64,000 nt of DNA from an uncultured Oligoflexales bacterium. GTDB lineage: Bacteria > Bdellovibrionota_B > Oligoflexia > Oligoflexales > JAPPIL01. The stretch is taken from assembly GCA_958296095.1 (NCBI GenBank), contig OY282434.1:558001-622000 (forward strand), read 5' to 3'. The notes beneath the pieces were generated by a model, which saw only the letters and a list, made by a program, of their open reading frames with translations, did not search any database and was not told the origin of the DNA. The position numbers and the translations under genes were made by a program. Below are positions 1 through 8,171 of the stretch, piece by piece (position 1 is the stretch's first letter; each line of letters begins with the position of its first letter).

Positions 1-2
1 AT

Positions 3-500
3 AGCCAGATTTATAGCAAAAAACCCATCACCAAGTTCTTCTCGCCACCGGCATTTTATCATACCACAATTGGTGCTTTTGTCAGCAAAAACACCGATTA
101 CCAAGATGTGTTGTTTTCTCAAGATTATCATAATGACCTCAGTAGCCATGATCTTTCGGTAACTCATTTTCACAATAAACTAATGCATTTTGCCGCTAAT
201 CTTGACTGGGTCTACTACAAAACAAAATCAATCGCAGGTGATCATACTATCAAAATCTTTTATTTCAGTTACAGAAAACAGGCAATGCAACAGCTAGCTG
301 ACTTTCTCGCCCAGCATGACATCCACACCCATCAGCTTGAAAAAGAAAAGGTCGGCACACTGCTATCTTTTGACGGCCAACAGTTTCGCATCTGGTACGA
401 ACAGGCGCACGAGTGCGGCACATATCCCCAGCGTTGTCAGGCCGAGAGTAGTGGCTTGAACCTAGATTTGTCCGGACATAGGAGATTGCTCAAGTGGTAG
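3..500 (+). CDS. C-terminal part of an unrecognised protein (5' end outside window)
   Basis: The reading frame is open from the first bases of the window to a TAG at 498-500, so this is the last ~165 residues of a longer protein whose start lies upstream; the internal GTG at 108 is unlikely to be the true start. The sequence is soluble, rich in His, Gln and aromatic residues, with no membrane segment and no motif I recognise. Its stop overlaps the GTG start of the methyltransferase at 494, which suggests translational coupling in one operon with that gene and the membrane protein after it. The operon context hints at a role in envelope glycan or membrane assembly, but no function is assigned. 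Confidence 0.6.
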   Translation, partial: SQIYSKKPITKFFSPPAFYHTTIGAFVSKNTDYQDVLFSQDYHNDLSSHDLSVTHFHNKLMHFAANLDWVYYKTKSIAGDHTIKIFYFSYRKQAMQQLADFLAQHDIHTHQLEKEKVGTLLSFDGQQFRIWYEQAHECGTYPQRCQAESSGLNLDLSGHRRLLKW

Positions 501-1240
501 TCTCGCCTGAAAAGGCTGTCAATTATATGCACCGCTGCTCTCTATCTTGCCAGGATAATTGGCTGCGACGCTATCGTTTTAGTCTCGTCAGCAACTTTTT
601 ACCCCTCCCCACCAAGCACCAAAGCCTCCTAGATTTTGGTTGCGGTGACGGGTTGTTTCTGAAACATTTGCTCGAACATAACCACTCTCTGTCCATGACC
701 GGTTATGACCCCTATTATGCAAATGATGAAAATAATATTACTGGGGCAGTGAAAATTTTCAAATCGCTCAACGACATCGGCCCGCAGCAGTTTGATGTTG
801 TGTGTGCTCTTGAAGTCATCGAACATATAAAAAACGATGCAGAGGCATTACAACAGCTACACAAGCTGCTGAAGCCACGCGGCACGCTTTTGTTAACAGT
901 GCCAGCTTATCAACTTATATATTCACGTCGTGATGTCGCCAGTGGACACTACCGTCGTTACTCGCGCAGTTCGCTTAGCCAATTGCTAACTAAGACGGGG
1001 TTCGCAGTGTTTCACTACACGCACTTCCTCTCTTTCTTAATCCCAGTTGCATTCGCATTAAAATATTATCTGCTAATTAGGCACATGTGGCGTAAAGATG
1101 ATATTCAGAACATACCTATCGATCCCATGAAGATTTTCTCTACGCTAGCCCGTATAGAACATAAATTTATGCGCGCGCATGGTTTTAGCCTGCCCTGTGG
1201 CATGTCTATTTTAGTGGCAGCACGTAAAGAACAGATTTAG
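494..1240 (+). CDS. Class I SAM-dependent methyltransferase
   Basis: A 248-residue protein with a class I SAM-binding fold. Motif I is LLDFGCGDG at residues 45-53, and the post-motif stretch ALEVIEHI lies near residue 108, as in UbiG/type-11 methyltransferases. A hydrophobic segment near residues 178-196 (FLIPVAFALKYYLL) suggests membrane association, common in methyltransferases acting on lipid-linked sugars or quinones. The start is a GTG overlapping the end of the preceding frame, and the downstream membrane protein begins 3 bases after its stop, so the three form one transcription unit. The acceptor substrate cannot be told from sequence. Confidence 0.8.
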   Translation: MVVSPEKAVNYMHRCSLSCQDNWLRRYRFSLVSNFLPLPTKHQSLLDFGCGDGLFLKHLLEHNHSLSMTGYDPYYANDENNITGAVKIFKSLNDIGPQQFDVVCALEVIEHIKNDAEALQQLHKLLKPRGTLLLTVPAYQLIYSRRDVASGHYRRYSRSSLSQLLTKTGFAVFHYTHFLSFLIPVAFALKYYLLIRHMWRKDDIQNIPIDPMKIFSTLARIEHKFMRAHGFSLPCGMSILVAARKEQI

Positions 1241-1243
1241 CAG

Positions 1244-2809
1244 ATGTTTGTGTTCGCCCTTGCTTACCTATCTCTGCCGGTATTTATGTTTCTATTGGCT
1301 GCCTTCAGTCTTCCCTTCACACTATTGAGTGCTGTGGCACTAGTCGCGCTCGTCTTTTGTCTGTTCAACTCCTGGCAAAGAGGCCAAACTCGGCCACCCC
1401 GGAGCAAAATTAAAAACTACGCACCCCTGTTGCTAACCGCCCTCGTTGTCACATATTTTTGCACGGTGTCACCCTTCGATATTTGGGATTGGGAAAAGCA
1501 CTATGCGATTTTGAATGCGTTGATACAAAATCCGTGGCCACCTGTGATTGAACTTAATGAGCAAACATATTTTCTGCGCTACTTCACCGCTTGGCATGTT
1601 TTACCGGCACTGTTCGCTAAAATTTTCGGAACACAATACTTGACCGCAGTGCTGTTTATTTGGACGGCAACAGGAGTTTTTATCGCCTTGGCTCTTGCTT
1701 TTAGCTATCTACGTAAGCCAAGCCACCTTTTCTTGGCCGCCCTAGTATTTTTCTTTTTTGCTGGTCTTGATCTTATCGGTGCGTGGCTGCATGGCTATGT
1801 GCCGCCACTTTTTATGCACTGGCCAAATATATGGATCAGTTGGGGAGAAATGTGGCCAGCCCTGACCGGTCTTGCTTGGACACCGCAGCATGTTGTGGGG
1901 GGCTGGATAGGCACAAGTTTGTTCGTATACAATCGCCGTCTGGCAGTAAAATATAGCGCGGTGATAATTGTCATGGTCTCCATGTGGTCAGCTTTTCCCG
2001 CCATTGGCCTTATCCCCATCGCCCTATGGGCAGCACGCCAAGAAGGTTATAGAACCGCCTGCACCCCACAAAACTTGCTCACCGCTCCGCTCGCCGCCAT
2101 CTCTATTGCCCTCTACCTGTTGCAGGGCGCAGGAGATGTGCCGTTTATGTTTGTTTGGCAACACCACGGCTTCTCTCTATATGGCTTTGTGCTGTTCTGT
2201 ATATTCGAGTTCTTGTTGATTTTAGGCATACTTTACTTGCTGCTGAAAAAGGAAAGAGGCTTGATTGTCACCCTAGCCAGCTTTCTTTTTGGTCTCTGTT
2301 TGATTCGCTACGGAGACTACAACGATCTGCTCATGCGCGGTGCTATTCCATCAATATGCATCATGTCGATGCTGGCATTTAGAGCCCTGCTAACAAGCAA
2401 AGATTTCTGGCGAGAGATTGTTATCGTCTACTTATTCGTGGGTGCATTTCCCGTCGCCATAGCCTTCATCCTCGGCGTTAGCCCCGCCTCAGGCCGAGTC
2501 GACAAGCAGACAGATTTCAAAAAACTGACGACGCTTTACCCCTACGAAAAAGAGGAATATCGACACGTAACCTTTAACTATCTGGCGAGAACAGGAGATG
2601 CCATAAACCTCTTCGCAGTTCCCCTCATGCGTGGACTGCCAGATACGCAGGCAGGCAAGGAGCGAGAAAGCGGCAAAAAGTCCAGCGAGCGTAGCGAGCG
2701 AGAAAGCGGCAAAAAGTCCAGCGAGCGTAGCGAGCGAGAAAGCGGCAAAAAGTCCAGCGAGCGTAGCGAGCGAGAAAGCGGCAAAAAGTCCAGCGAGCGG
2801 AGCGGTTAG
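1244..2809 (+). CDS. Polytopic membrane protein with repeat-derived C-terminal tail
   Basis: A 521-residue protein with about ten hydrophobic segments and an extracytoplasmic-type loop after the first pair containing DWEKHY. The architecture resembles GT-C-fold glycosyltransferases or uncharacterised polytopic proteins of sugar clusters; no catalytic motif is certain. The start ATG follows the methyltransferase stop by 3 bases. The oddity is the last ~50 residues: a charged tail made of four copies of a 12-residue unit (ERESGKKSSERS), encoded by a 36-bp tandem repeat that belongs to the interspersed repeat family of this genome. The native C-terminus was probably near residue 470, and the repeat has replaced the original stop. 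Confidence 0.75.
   Translation: MFVFALAYLSLPVFMFLLAAFSLPFTLLSAVALVALVFCLFNSWQRGQTRPPRSKIKNYAPLLLTALVVTYFCTVSPFDIWDWEKHYAILNALIQNPWPPVIELNEQTYFLRYFTAWHVLPALFAKIFGTQYLTAVLFIWTATGVFIALALAFSYLRKPSHLFLAALVFFFFAGLDLIGAWLHGYVPPLFMHWPNIWISWGEMWPALTGLAWTPQHVVGGWIGTSLFVYNRRLAVKYSAVIIVMVSMWSAFPAIGLIPIALWAARQEGYRTACTPQNLLTAPLAAISIALYLLQGAGDVPFMFVWQHHGFSLYGFVLFCIFEFLLILGILYLLLKKERGLIVTLASFLFGLCLIRYGDYNDLLMRGAIPSICIMSMLAFRALLTSKDFWREIVIVYLFVGAFPVAIAFILGVSPASGRVDKQTDFKKLTTLYPYEKEEYRHVTFNYLARTGDAINLFAVPLMRGLPDTQAGKERESGKKSSERSERESGKKSSERSERESGKKSSERSERESGKKSSERSG
2661..2806 (+). repeat. 36-bp tandem repeat, 4 copies, inside a CDS end
   Basis: Four head-to-tail copies of a 36-bp unit beginning gagcgagaaagcggcaaaaa. 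The unit contains the gag-cgag-aaagcggcaa core seen in the intergenic repeats elsewhere (for example near 58660 and 45370). It is read in frame as ERESGKKSSERS. Confidence 0.9.
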
Positions 2810-3780
2810 GGTAAATTATTTTTCAAGGCGTGATACTCAGCCACAGTATTTTGCACAATTTCGTTTATGCTCAACACTTTGGTGATGCCTCCGACACCCT
2901 GACCGGCCGCGAAGACCGTCTGGTAGGAAATTTTTTTCGCCGCAGGCTGGGCGTAGAGGGCTCGGCGCGTCCGGTATAGTGCCACTAAGCTGCGCAGTTT
3001 TTTGTTTTTTGCCACTAGCAGGTCGAACCAACTCGGCTCGATGCCATGCTCAAGCAAGGCCGCGGTTTTGATAAAATTACCGGGGTAACCATCTACCCGT
3101 GCGGTGGTGACGATGTCCTCGGCTGAGGCGTTGATAATGGCGCGGTAGTAATCAGCACTGACCTCCGCCTCGACGCTGGCGATAAAACGAGTGCCCAGGT
3201 AAGCTCCCGCCGCACCGAGAGCCAGTGCTGCCAGCAGGCCGCGCCCGTCGATGATACTGCCTGCGGCGAGCACCGGGCGATCGCTCAGCGCGGTAAGCGC
3301 AGGCAACAACGCAAACGCGGCAATGTTGCCACCATGCCCACCTGCACCGCTGGCGACGGCAACGAGACCATCTGCACCCGCGTCGAGAGCTTTGCGGGCA
3401 TGATGCAGGTTAATTACATCGCAGAAGACACGCACGCCTGCGGCATGGGCTTTTTTTATGACTGCCGTCGGATTGCCCAGCGACGCGATAATCAACGGCA
3501 CGCGTTGAGCCAGCGCAGTATTGAGCTGGGCATCGAGCTGGGGATTGTTCTTGATAATTAAATTTACCCCAAAGGCTGAGCAGTGCTTGAGTTCTTGCAG
3601 TGCCGCGGCGAAGCGTGTCAGCGGTCGATAGTTGAGTGCGGGAAAGGCTCCGACAGCTCCCGCGGCCGCTGCGGCTTGCACCATGCGGGTGTTGCTGACC
3701 AAAAACATAGGGGCACAGACCAGCGGATAGCGCAAGCCGAACATGGCAGTGAGGGGGGTGTTTATCGCCGCGGCGGACAT
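2806..3780 (-). CDS. Nitronate monooxygenase / FabK-like flavoprotein
   Basis: About 324 residues with the TIM-barrel flavin-binding pattern of the nitronate monooxygenase (2-nitropropane dioxygenase) family: N-terminal YPLVCAPMFLVSN, the glycine-rich phosphate-binding segment GAGGHGG, then LAAGSIIDGRGLLAALALGA and LGTRFIAS. The family oxidises alkyl nitronates, and close relatives are FMN enoyl-ACP reductases (FabK) or the PfaD reductases. The ATG at 3780 (MSAAAINTPLT) is preferred; an upstream start at 3807 would lengthen the overlap with trmD. It overlaps the trmD stop by about 19 bases, so it is the third gene of rpsP-trmD-NMO. Its 3' end abuts, on the opposite strand, the repeat tail of the preceding membrane protein. 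Confidence 0.8.
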   Translation of the reverse strand: MSAAAINTPLTAMFGLRYPLVCAPMFLVSNTRMVQAAAAAGAVGAFPALNYRPLTRFAAALQELKHCSAFGVNLIIKNNPQLDAQLNTALAQRVPLIIASLGNPTAVIKKAHAAGVRVFCDVINLHHARKALDAGADGLVAVASGAGGHGGNIAAFALLPALTALSDRPVLAAGSIIDGRGLLAALALGAAGAYLGTRFIASVEAEVSADYYRAIINASAEDIVTTARVDGYPGNFIKTAALLEHGIEPSWFDLLVAKNKKLRSLVALYRTRRALYAQPAAKKISYQTVFAAGQGVGGITKVLSINEIVQNTVAEYHALKNNLP

Positions 3781-4421
3781 TGCTCCTCTGACTGCGCGGC
3801 GCGCCACGCTTCAACTTGCTGGTGATTGCCCGACAACAGCGCGGCGGGCACGGGCAAGCCTTCAAATACACGCGGCCGCGTGTAGAGAGGCACATGCCTC
3901 TGTTCGTTATCACAGGCATCGTTATAGGCACTGCCTTGATTGCCGAGCACCCCAGGCATGAGGCGCAAAATCGCATCGACCATCAGCAGGGCGGGCAACT
4001 CACCGCCAGCGACGACGAAATTGCCTATCGAGTAGCTGGCATCGACGAAATTATCCGCTACCCGTTGATCAACACCACTGAAGCGCCCGCAGATAAACAG
4101 CAGCGCCTGTTGTTCGTCGGCATAATGCTGGGCCGCACGGTAGTCCCAAGGCTGGGCACGTGGACTGGTCAGGATAACCTCGACCTCCTCAGGTAATGAA
4201 CGCATAGCCTGCACAATCGGCTCAACCCGCAACACCGCCCCCTCGCCCCCTCCATAGGGGCTGTCATCGACCGAACCGCGTCGATCAACGGCAAAGTCAC
4301 GCAGATTGATGGCCTTAACGGCAGCAATGTCCTTGTCAGCCGCGGCCTTCAACACCCCACAACGGTTGTAAGCCGCGACCAAGTGCGGATGCACCGTGAG
4401 CAAATAAAAATTGCGGGTCAT
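3762..4421 (-). CDS. trmD: tRNA (guanine-N1-)-methyltransferase TrmD
   Basis: TrmD makes m1G37 in tRNAs, preventing +1 frameshifting, with SAM bound in a trefoil knot. The 219 residues carry the family hallmarks: DDSPYGGGEGAVLR, the FICGRFSGVDQRV segment and the knot sequence SIGNFVVAGGELPAL followed by MLRL-type PGVLGN. It is shorter than E. coli TrmD (about 255), mainly at the C-terminus, where the ending SEEQCPPRR runs into the next gene. Its ATG overlaps the rpsP stop (ATGA), so translation is coupled. In most bacteria rimM lies between rpsP and trmD and rplS follows; neither is here. Confidence 0.93.
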   Translation of the reverse strand: MTRNFYLLTVHPHLVAAYNRCGVLKAAADKDIAAVKAINLRDFAVDRRGSVDDSPYGGGEGAVLRVEPIVQAMRSLPEEVEVILTSPRAQPWDYRAAQHYADEQQALLFICGRFSGVDQRVADNFVDASYSIGNFVVAGGELPALLMVDAILRLMPGVLGNQGSAYNDACDNEQRHVPLYTRPRVFEGLPVPAALLSGNHQQVEAWRAAQSEEQCPPRR

Positions 4422-5086
4422 GGCACGTCAGTACGCGGCTTTTTGTAACGCTCGCTTGCTGGCTCGCTGCTTGTGCTCAGACCTCTCGCGGTTGCCTCAG
4501 CCTCTTGCTGAGTCGTGTCTTGTGCCTCAAGCTTTGTCTCAACCGCATCATCTGGCACGGCGGTCTCGTTCTCTGGCAGGGTCGTGTCTTGTGCTTCAAG
4601 CTTTGTCTCAACCGCATCATCTGGCACGGCGGTCTCGTTCTCTGGCAGGGTCGTGTCTTGTGCCTCAAGCTTTGTCTCAACCGCATCATCTGGCACGGCG
4701 GTACGCGGCTTTTTGTAACGCTCGCTTGCTGGCTCGCTGCTTGTGCTCAGACCTCTCGCGGTTGCCTCAGCCTCTTGCTGAGTCGCATCCTGTGCTTCAG
4801 CCTCTGGCTTCGCCGTCACGCTTTCTTCCTGCTTGCCACGAGATAGCGCGATCTTCTTGATACGCGTTAAGTTGCGCACCGCGTCGGAAACTTGCGCCCC
4901 GTTACGATAATAGTGCTGCAATCTCGGTGCATTAATCTCAATCACAGACGGTTCACGGTTGGGGTCGTAATAGCCAAGCTTCTCCTTGAAACGCCCATCC
5001 CGTGGGCTTCTGATGTCGGTAGCAACGATGTGATAGAAGGGACGGGATTTGCGCCCGTGCCGCTGCAACCTAAGCATGAGTGTCAT
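4418..5086 (-). CDS. rpsP: 30S ribosomal protein S16 with large repeat-derived extension
   Basis: Residues 1 to about 82 are a normal S16 (MLRLQRHGRKSRPFYHIV, then LGYYDPN and the YYRNGAQ region). S16 is normally about 80-90 residues; here 222 are encoded. The extra ~135 residues are acidic and repetitive: a 23-residue unit beginning AVPDDAVETKLEAQ occurs three times (the third with a variant end), and the block STSSEPASERYKKPRT occurs twice, encoded by the genome-wide interspersed repeat. The frame stays open across about 400 bp of repeat and stops exactly at the trmD start. A shorter start at the internal ATG (MLRLQ) is equally possible. The tail is presumably disordered and solvent-exposed on the ribosome. 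Confidence 0.92.
   Translation of the reverse strand: MTLMLRLQRHGRKSRPFYHIVATDIRSPRDGRFKEKLGYYDPNREPSVIEINAPRLQHYYRNGAQVSDAVRNLTRIKKIALSRGKQEESVTAKPEAEAQDATQQEAEATARGLSTSSEPASERYKKPRTAVPDDAVETKLEAQDTTLPENETAVPDDAVETKLEAQDTTLPENETAVPDDAVETKLEAQDTTQQEAEATARGLSTSSEPASERYKKPRTDVP
4432..4790. repeat. Nested repeats in the rpsP 3' part
   Basis: Two direct copies of an ~88-bp interspersed-element fragment (about 4432-4517 and 4701-4786, both starting gtacgcggctttttgtaacg or close to it) flank a 69-bp tandem array of about three copies (4518-4700). The outer copies contain the core ttgtaacgctcgcttgctgg typical of the intergenic family. Confidence 0.9.
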
Positions 5087-5347
5087 CGCACAGTCCCTGT
5101 GGTGGATAGAAAGCCATCTGGCGGGGGGATTTAATCGGCAAGCACTATCAAAAGCAAGGGAAAATTTAAACTACCAAGGAAAATAGCACCAGACTTACGC
5201 AGGTGAAGACAGGCAGTGCGCCCCAGTCGCGAGCCCAACTTTAACGCGTCCCCCCGCGCACCAAGCGGGAAAAACTCCGCGCTGAGGTAGCTGTTGTCTT
5301 CAGTCGGCCCCTCGGCTATATCTGCCGCGACAACGCGGGGCGTGGCC

Positions 5348-6871
5348 GTGAAAATCGGGGTTATCGACATCGGCACGAACTCTTGCCATCTGCTGGTAGC
5401 AGACATCGGGCGGCAGGGCAAAATTACGGTGCTAGATACCGACAAGATCCCGTTGCGACTCGGTCGGCATCTCGGTGTTCAGGGCGAGCTGTCGGCGGAG
5501 GGCATTGCCAGCACGAAGGTCGCGGTCGCACGCATGCAGGAGATTTGCAGGGGTTATCGGGCGGAAGTGAAAGCCGTTGCCACGCACGCGGTGCGCAGTG
5601 CAGTCAATCAACACGAGCTGATTCAGGCAGTGCAGGACAGCTGTGGGGTATTGATCGAGCCCATCGACGGCATCGAGGAGGCGCGGCTGATTTTTCTCGG
5701 CATGCGTTTCGGCCTATCGCTCGCTCAGCGCAGCTGTCTAGGCATTGACATCGGGGGTGGCTCGACGGAGATCATATGTGGCACTGATAACAGCATCGAC
5801 TACGCCACATCGCTGAAACTCGGCGCGGTGACGATGAGCATGCGCTTTCTCAGTGACGAGCCGACCGCCTATGAGATCGTGGAGCTGCGGGAATTCATTA
5901 CCACCGAGCTTGAGTCCAACATCGTGTCACATTCGCAGCTGGAATTTACCACTGCCATCGTGTCGTCAGGGACCGGCAAGGCCTTGGCGGCTATCGACTA
6001 CTATCTGCGTAGTGGCAAGACGCTGAAGGATGAGAACGGCTACGTGCTGGCACATGCAGACCTGATGCGGATTATGGCGCAGATGGAAGCCTTGCGCACC
6101 CCCGCGGCCATCAAGCAAGCCTTTGCCCTCGATCTTGCCCGTGCTGAAATCATCCTTGCAGGTGGTTTGATTCTCAAAAAAATTTCCAAGTGGTTCAAGA
6201 TCAGAGAGTGGAAAATTTCTACTTGCTGCCTGCGTGAAGGCATCGTCGTCGATACTTACGAGCACTGTAGTGATCATTATGACACACGTTGGCAGGGGGT
6301 GCAGGCAGTCTGCCAAAAATTCAAATGCGATCAGCGCCAAGCTCGCCGAGTATTGAACTTCGCCCTCAATGTCTTGCAAAATCTGCCGCGTCGCATCTTG
6401 CCTGACACAGAGATCACGCAATTGCGCGAGCTGTTATCGGCGGCGGCCTGGCTACACGAAGTTGGCAAAGTTATCGGTCACGAGCGTTATCATCGCCATT
6501 CGTACTATATTATCTTGCACAGCGCGCTGCTTGGCTTCAATCAACGCGAAAAAGAAATCATCGCGCGGGTTGCACGTCATCACCGCAAAAGTCCGCCTGA
6601 CAAAATCGCCCACCTCTCCCAGACCGACAATGCCATCATTCGCCTGCTGGCCGCGATACTGCGCATCGCTGTCGCAGGTTTTCGCCGCCGCCGCAACACT
6701 TTTCTGGGGGTGAAAATCAGTGATCAAGGCATCTTGACTTTTGTTTTTTATTATACCGATAAAAACTTCCCCGCCGTTGAAATGTTTAACCTCCGCAATG
6801 AGCAAAAGCATGTCGAAGAGACGTTGCGCACCGCGGTATCTTTTGCCATGCAACGTCGTGAACGTAACTGA
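5348..6871 (+). CDS. ppx: Exopolyphosphatase / pppGpp phosphohydrolase (Ppx/GppA)
   Basis: Ppx/GppA enzymes hydrolyse polyphosphate or pppGpp using an actin-like ASKHA fold. The N-terminus VKIGVIDIGTNSCHLLVAD is the first phosphate loop; GIDIGGGSTEI (near residue 135) is the second, and IVSSGTGKALA a later nucleotide-contact region. The C-terminal third has an HD-type segment (WLHEVGKVIGHERYHRHSYY, then ARHHRK), as in long Ppx proteins. Total about 507 residues from the GTG at 5348, chosen because family members begin at this point; a TTG at 5294 would add 18 unconserved residues. holA starts 4 bases after the stop. Whether it acts on polyP or pppGpp cannot be settled from sequence. Confidence 0.88.
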   Translation: MKIGVIDIGTNSCHLLVADIGRQGKITVLDTDKIPLRLGRHLGVQGELSAEGIASTKVAVARMQEICRGYRAEVKAVATHAVRSAVNQHELIQAVQDSCGVLIEPIDGIEEARLIFLGMRFGLSLAQRSCLGIDIGGGSTEIICGTDNSIDYATSLKLGAVTMSMRFLSDEPTAYEIVELREFITTELESNIVSHSQLEFTTAIVSSGTGKALAAIDYYLRSGKTLKDENGYVLAHADLMRIMAQMEALRTPAAIKQAFALDLARAEIILAGGLILKKISKWFKIREWKISTCCLREGIVVDTYEHCSDHYDTRWQGVQAVCQKFKCDQRQARRVLNFALNVLQNLPRRILPDTEITQLRELLSAAAWLHEVGKVIGHERYHRHSYYIILHSALLGFNQREKEIIARVARHHRKSPPDKIAHLSQTDNAIIRLLAAILRIAVAGFRRRRNTFLGVKISDQGILTFVFYYTDKNFPAVEMFNLRNEQKHVEETLRTAVSFAMQRRERN

Positions 6872-6875
6872 ACGC

Positions 6876-7799
6876 ATGCTCGTTATTTATGGCGAAGACG
6901 ACTATTTGCGTCGTCAAGCTGAGCAGGAGGTCAGGGCTAATTTTAGCGAGGTTACCAGTCTTGATGTGCAACAGTTACGGCCCGACGAACTTGTTGCGCT
7001 TGTCTGTCAACGTGATCTCTTTCAGCCCGACATGCGGCTGTATGTCGTGCGCAGCAAGGACGAGCAGCGCAGCTTGTGGAAGGTATTGCTGGCTGTGCAG
7101 GGGAAATTTTGCCAGGCCTTGCTGTTCAATTGTCGCAAAAAATCGCTCTCGGCCGCGGCACAAAAAACTTTCAAGCTACTTAAAGCTAAGCTCATCGCCT
7201 GTCCAGCACCGCGCCCGCACGAGTATCCCGCCCGTCTACAACGTATCTGTGCCCAACACGGCTTACAACTCGACCGCGGCGGGCGGCAACTGTTACTAGA
7301 ACATGGCGGTTTACACCTCGATGCCCTTGCCAACGAGGTGCAAAAGCTGGCGTTAATTTTTGGCCAAGAGCACCTCAATGCCACTGACATTGCCCCACAT
7401 CTCGGTCTGTTGCGAGAGGATCGGAGCTTTGCCATTATCGATCTGTTGTTGAACAAACAATATAGTCGTGCACAACTGGTGGTAGAAAAACTTTTGCAAC
7501 ACGGCGAAAGTGCGTTGGCGATTCTGGGAGTGCTGGCTTACTTTTTGCGTAACGTCGTTTTGGCAAGCGAAGGGCAACTCAAACTCGCACCGCGACAGGT
7601 AGCCCACTACCGCAACTTGGCCCGCGACTGGCCGCGCCCTGCCTGTCTTGACCTGCTGGCTCATTGTCAGCAAGCCGATATGGATTTGAAAACTTCACGT
7701 CTGCGTCCTGAACTCGTGCTCGGCAGTGTTTTGCTGAGGTTGCCGCGACTGACTACAGATGCTAGAATGTACGCAGGCCATTCGCCACGTAACCACTAG
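6876..7799 (+). CDS. holA: DNA polymerase III delta subunit
   Basis: HolA is the clamp-loader subunit that opens the beta clamp. The 307-residue protein starts MLVIYGEDDYLRRQAEQEV, the usual N-terminal signature (yGeD.fL), followed by the degenerate AAA+ domain (NCRKKSLSAAAQK, then LLLEHGGLHLDALANEVQKL) and the C-terminal collar helices (FAIIDLLLNKQYSRAQLV, ILGVLAYFLRNV). The ATG at 6876 sits 4 bases after the ppx stop, and the open frame upstream of it overlaps ppx without conservation. Very divergent from E. coli HolA in sequence but of family length. Confidence 0.87.
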   Translation: MLVIYGEDDYLRRQAEQEVRANFSEVTSLDVQQLRPDELVALVCQRDLFQPDMRLYVVRSKDEQRSLWKVLLAVQGKFCQALLFNCRKKSLSAAAQKTFKLLKAKLIACPAPRPHEYPARLQRICAQHGLQLDRGGRQLLLEHGGLHLDALANEVQKLALIFGQEHLNATDIAPHLGLLREDRSFAIIDLLLNKQYSRAQLVVEKLLQHGESALAILGVLAYFLRNVVLASEGQLKLAPRQVAHYRNLARDWPRPACLDLLAHCQQADMDLKTSRLRPELVLGSVLLRLPRLTTDARMYAGHSPRNH

Positions 7800-7849
7800 C
7801 AGCACGGGGTAATTTGAGTGATAGTGATGAACCTGGCTGTAATGACATG

Positions 7850-7945
7850 CCTGCTCTTTGTAACGCTCGCCTTACGAGGCTGTTTGCCGCTTTCTCGCTC
7901 CGCTCGCTGCATGTTCTCATACCACTATGCGTGCCCCCCTGCCGC
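7850..7945 (+). repeat. Interspersed repeat fragment
   Basis: A short copy of the family (ctctttgtaacgctcgcctt at 7855 and the downstream ctttctcgctccgctcgctg) between holA and the small lipoprotein operon. Confidence 0.75.
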
Positions 7946-8080
7946 GGCCAAAAAAATCAGTCAACATATTGGCAAGTTACAAAAAAATACGGACAAAACA
8001 ACAAACGCGGCTAAAGCAAAAAAAACGGCCGATGCGTTGCGTAGTCAAAGCACAGTGGGCTGGAAGTATTTTTGGAGGTG
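7938..8080 (+). pseudogene. Coding fragment paralogous to 14030-14140
   Basis: An open frame reads AAKKISQHIGKLQKNTDK, then TTNAAKAKKTADALRSQS, a helical Lys-rich stretch. The reverse complement of 14030-14140 encodes AAKKFSQHIGELQKNTDK, then TTSEAKAKKKTADKLPGS in the same frame, with substitutions and one whole-codon indel, so both were once protein-coding. Here the N-terminal side is repeat sequence without a credible start, so I regard it as a gene remnant rather than a working gene. It runs without a stop into the small lipoprotein frame at 8085. Confidence 0.5.
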
Positions 8081-8084
8081 GGTG

Positions 8085-8171
8085 ATGAAAACACTGATCT
8101 TTTTTGCGGCAGTCATGCTGGCTGGGTGCAAGATGGCTTTTTTGCTAAACACTGGAGGTAGAAAATGTTGA
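8085..8171 (+). CDS. 28-residue small lipoprotein
   Basis: A very short gene with a strong ribosome binding site (ggaggtgggtg directly before the ATG). The product is almost only a lipoprotein signal: MKTLIFFAAVMLAGCKMAF, lipobox LAGC, then 11 residues ending in Cys. It resembles entericidin-type peptides in size. Its stop overlaps the start of the next lipoprotein gene (ATGTTGA), indicating coupling. A longer in-frame start at 7818 lies in repeat sequence and is not favoured. Confidence 0.6.
   Translation: MKTLIFFAAVMLAGCKMAFLLNTGGRKC

Noticed and set aside
2806-3780. The nitronate monooxygenase as the missing PfaD of the lipid synthase
   Set aside because: PfaD is in the same superfamily but is about 540 residues; this one is 324 and lies in the rpsP-trmD operon 31 kb away. 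Not supported.
4411-4860. 149-codon plus-strand frame opposite rpsP
   Set aside because: It is the mirror of the repeats in the rpsP tail; S16 and TrmD on the other strand are certain.
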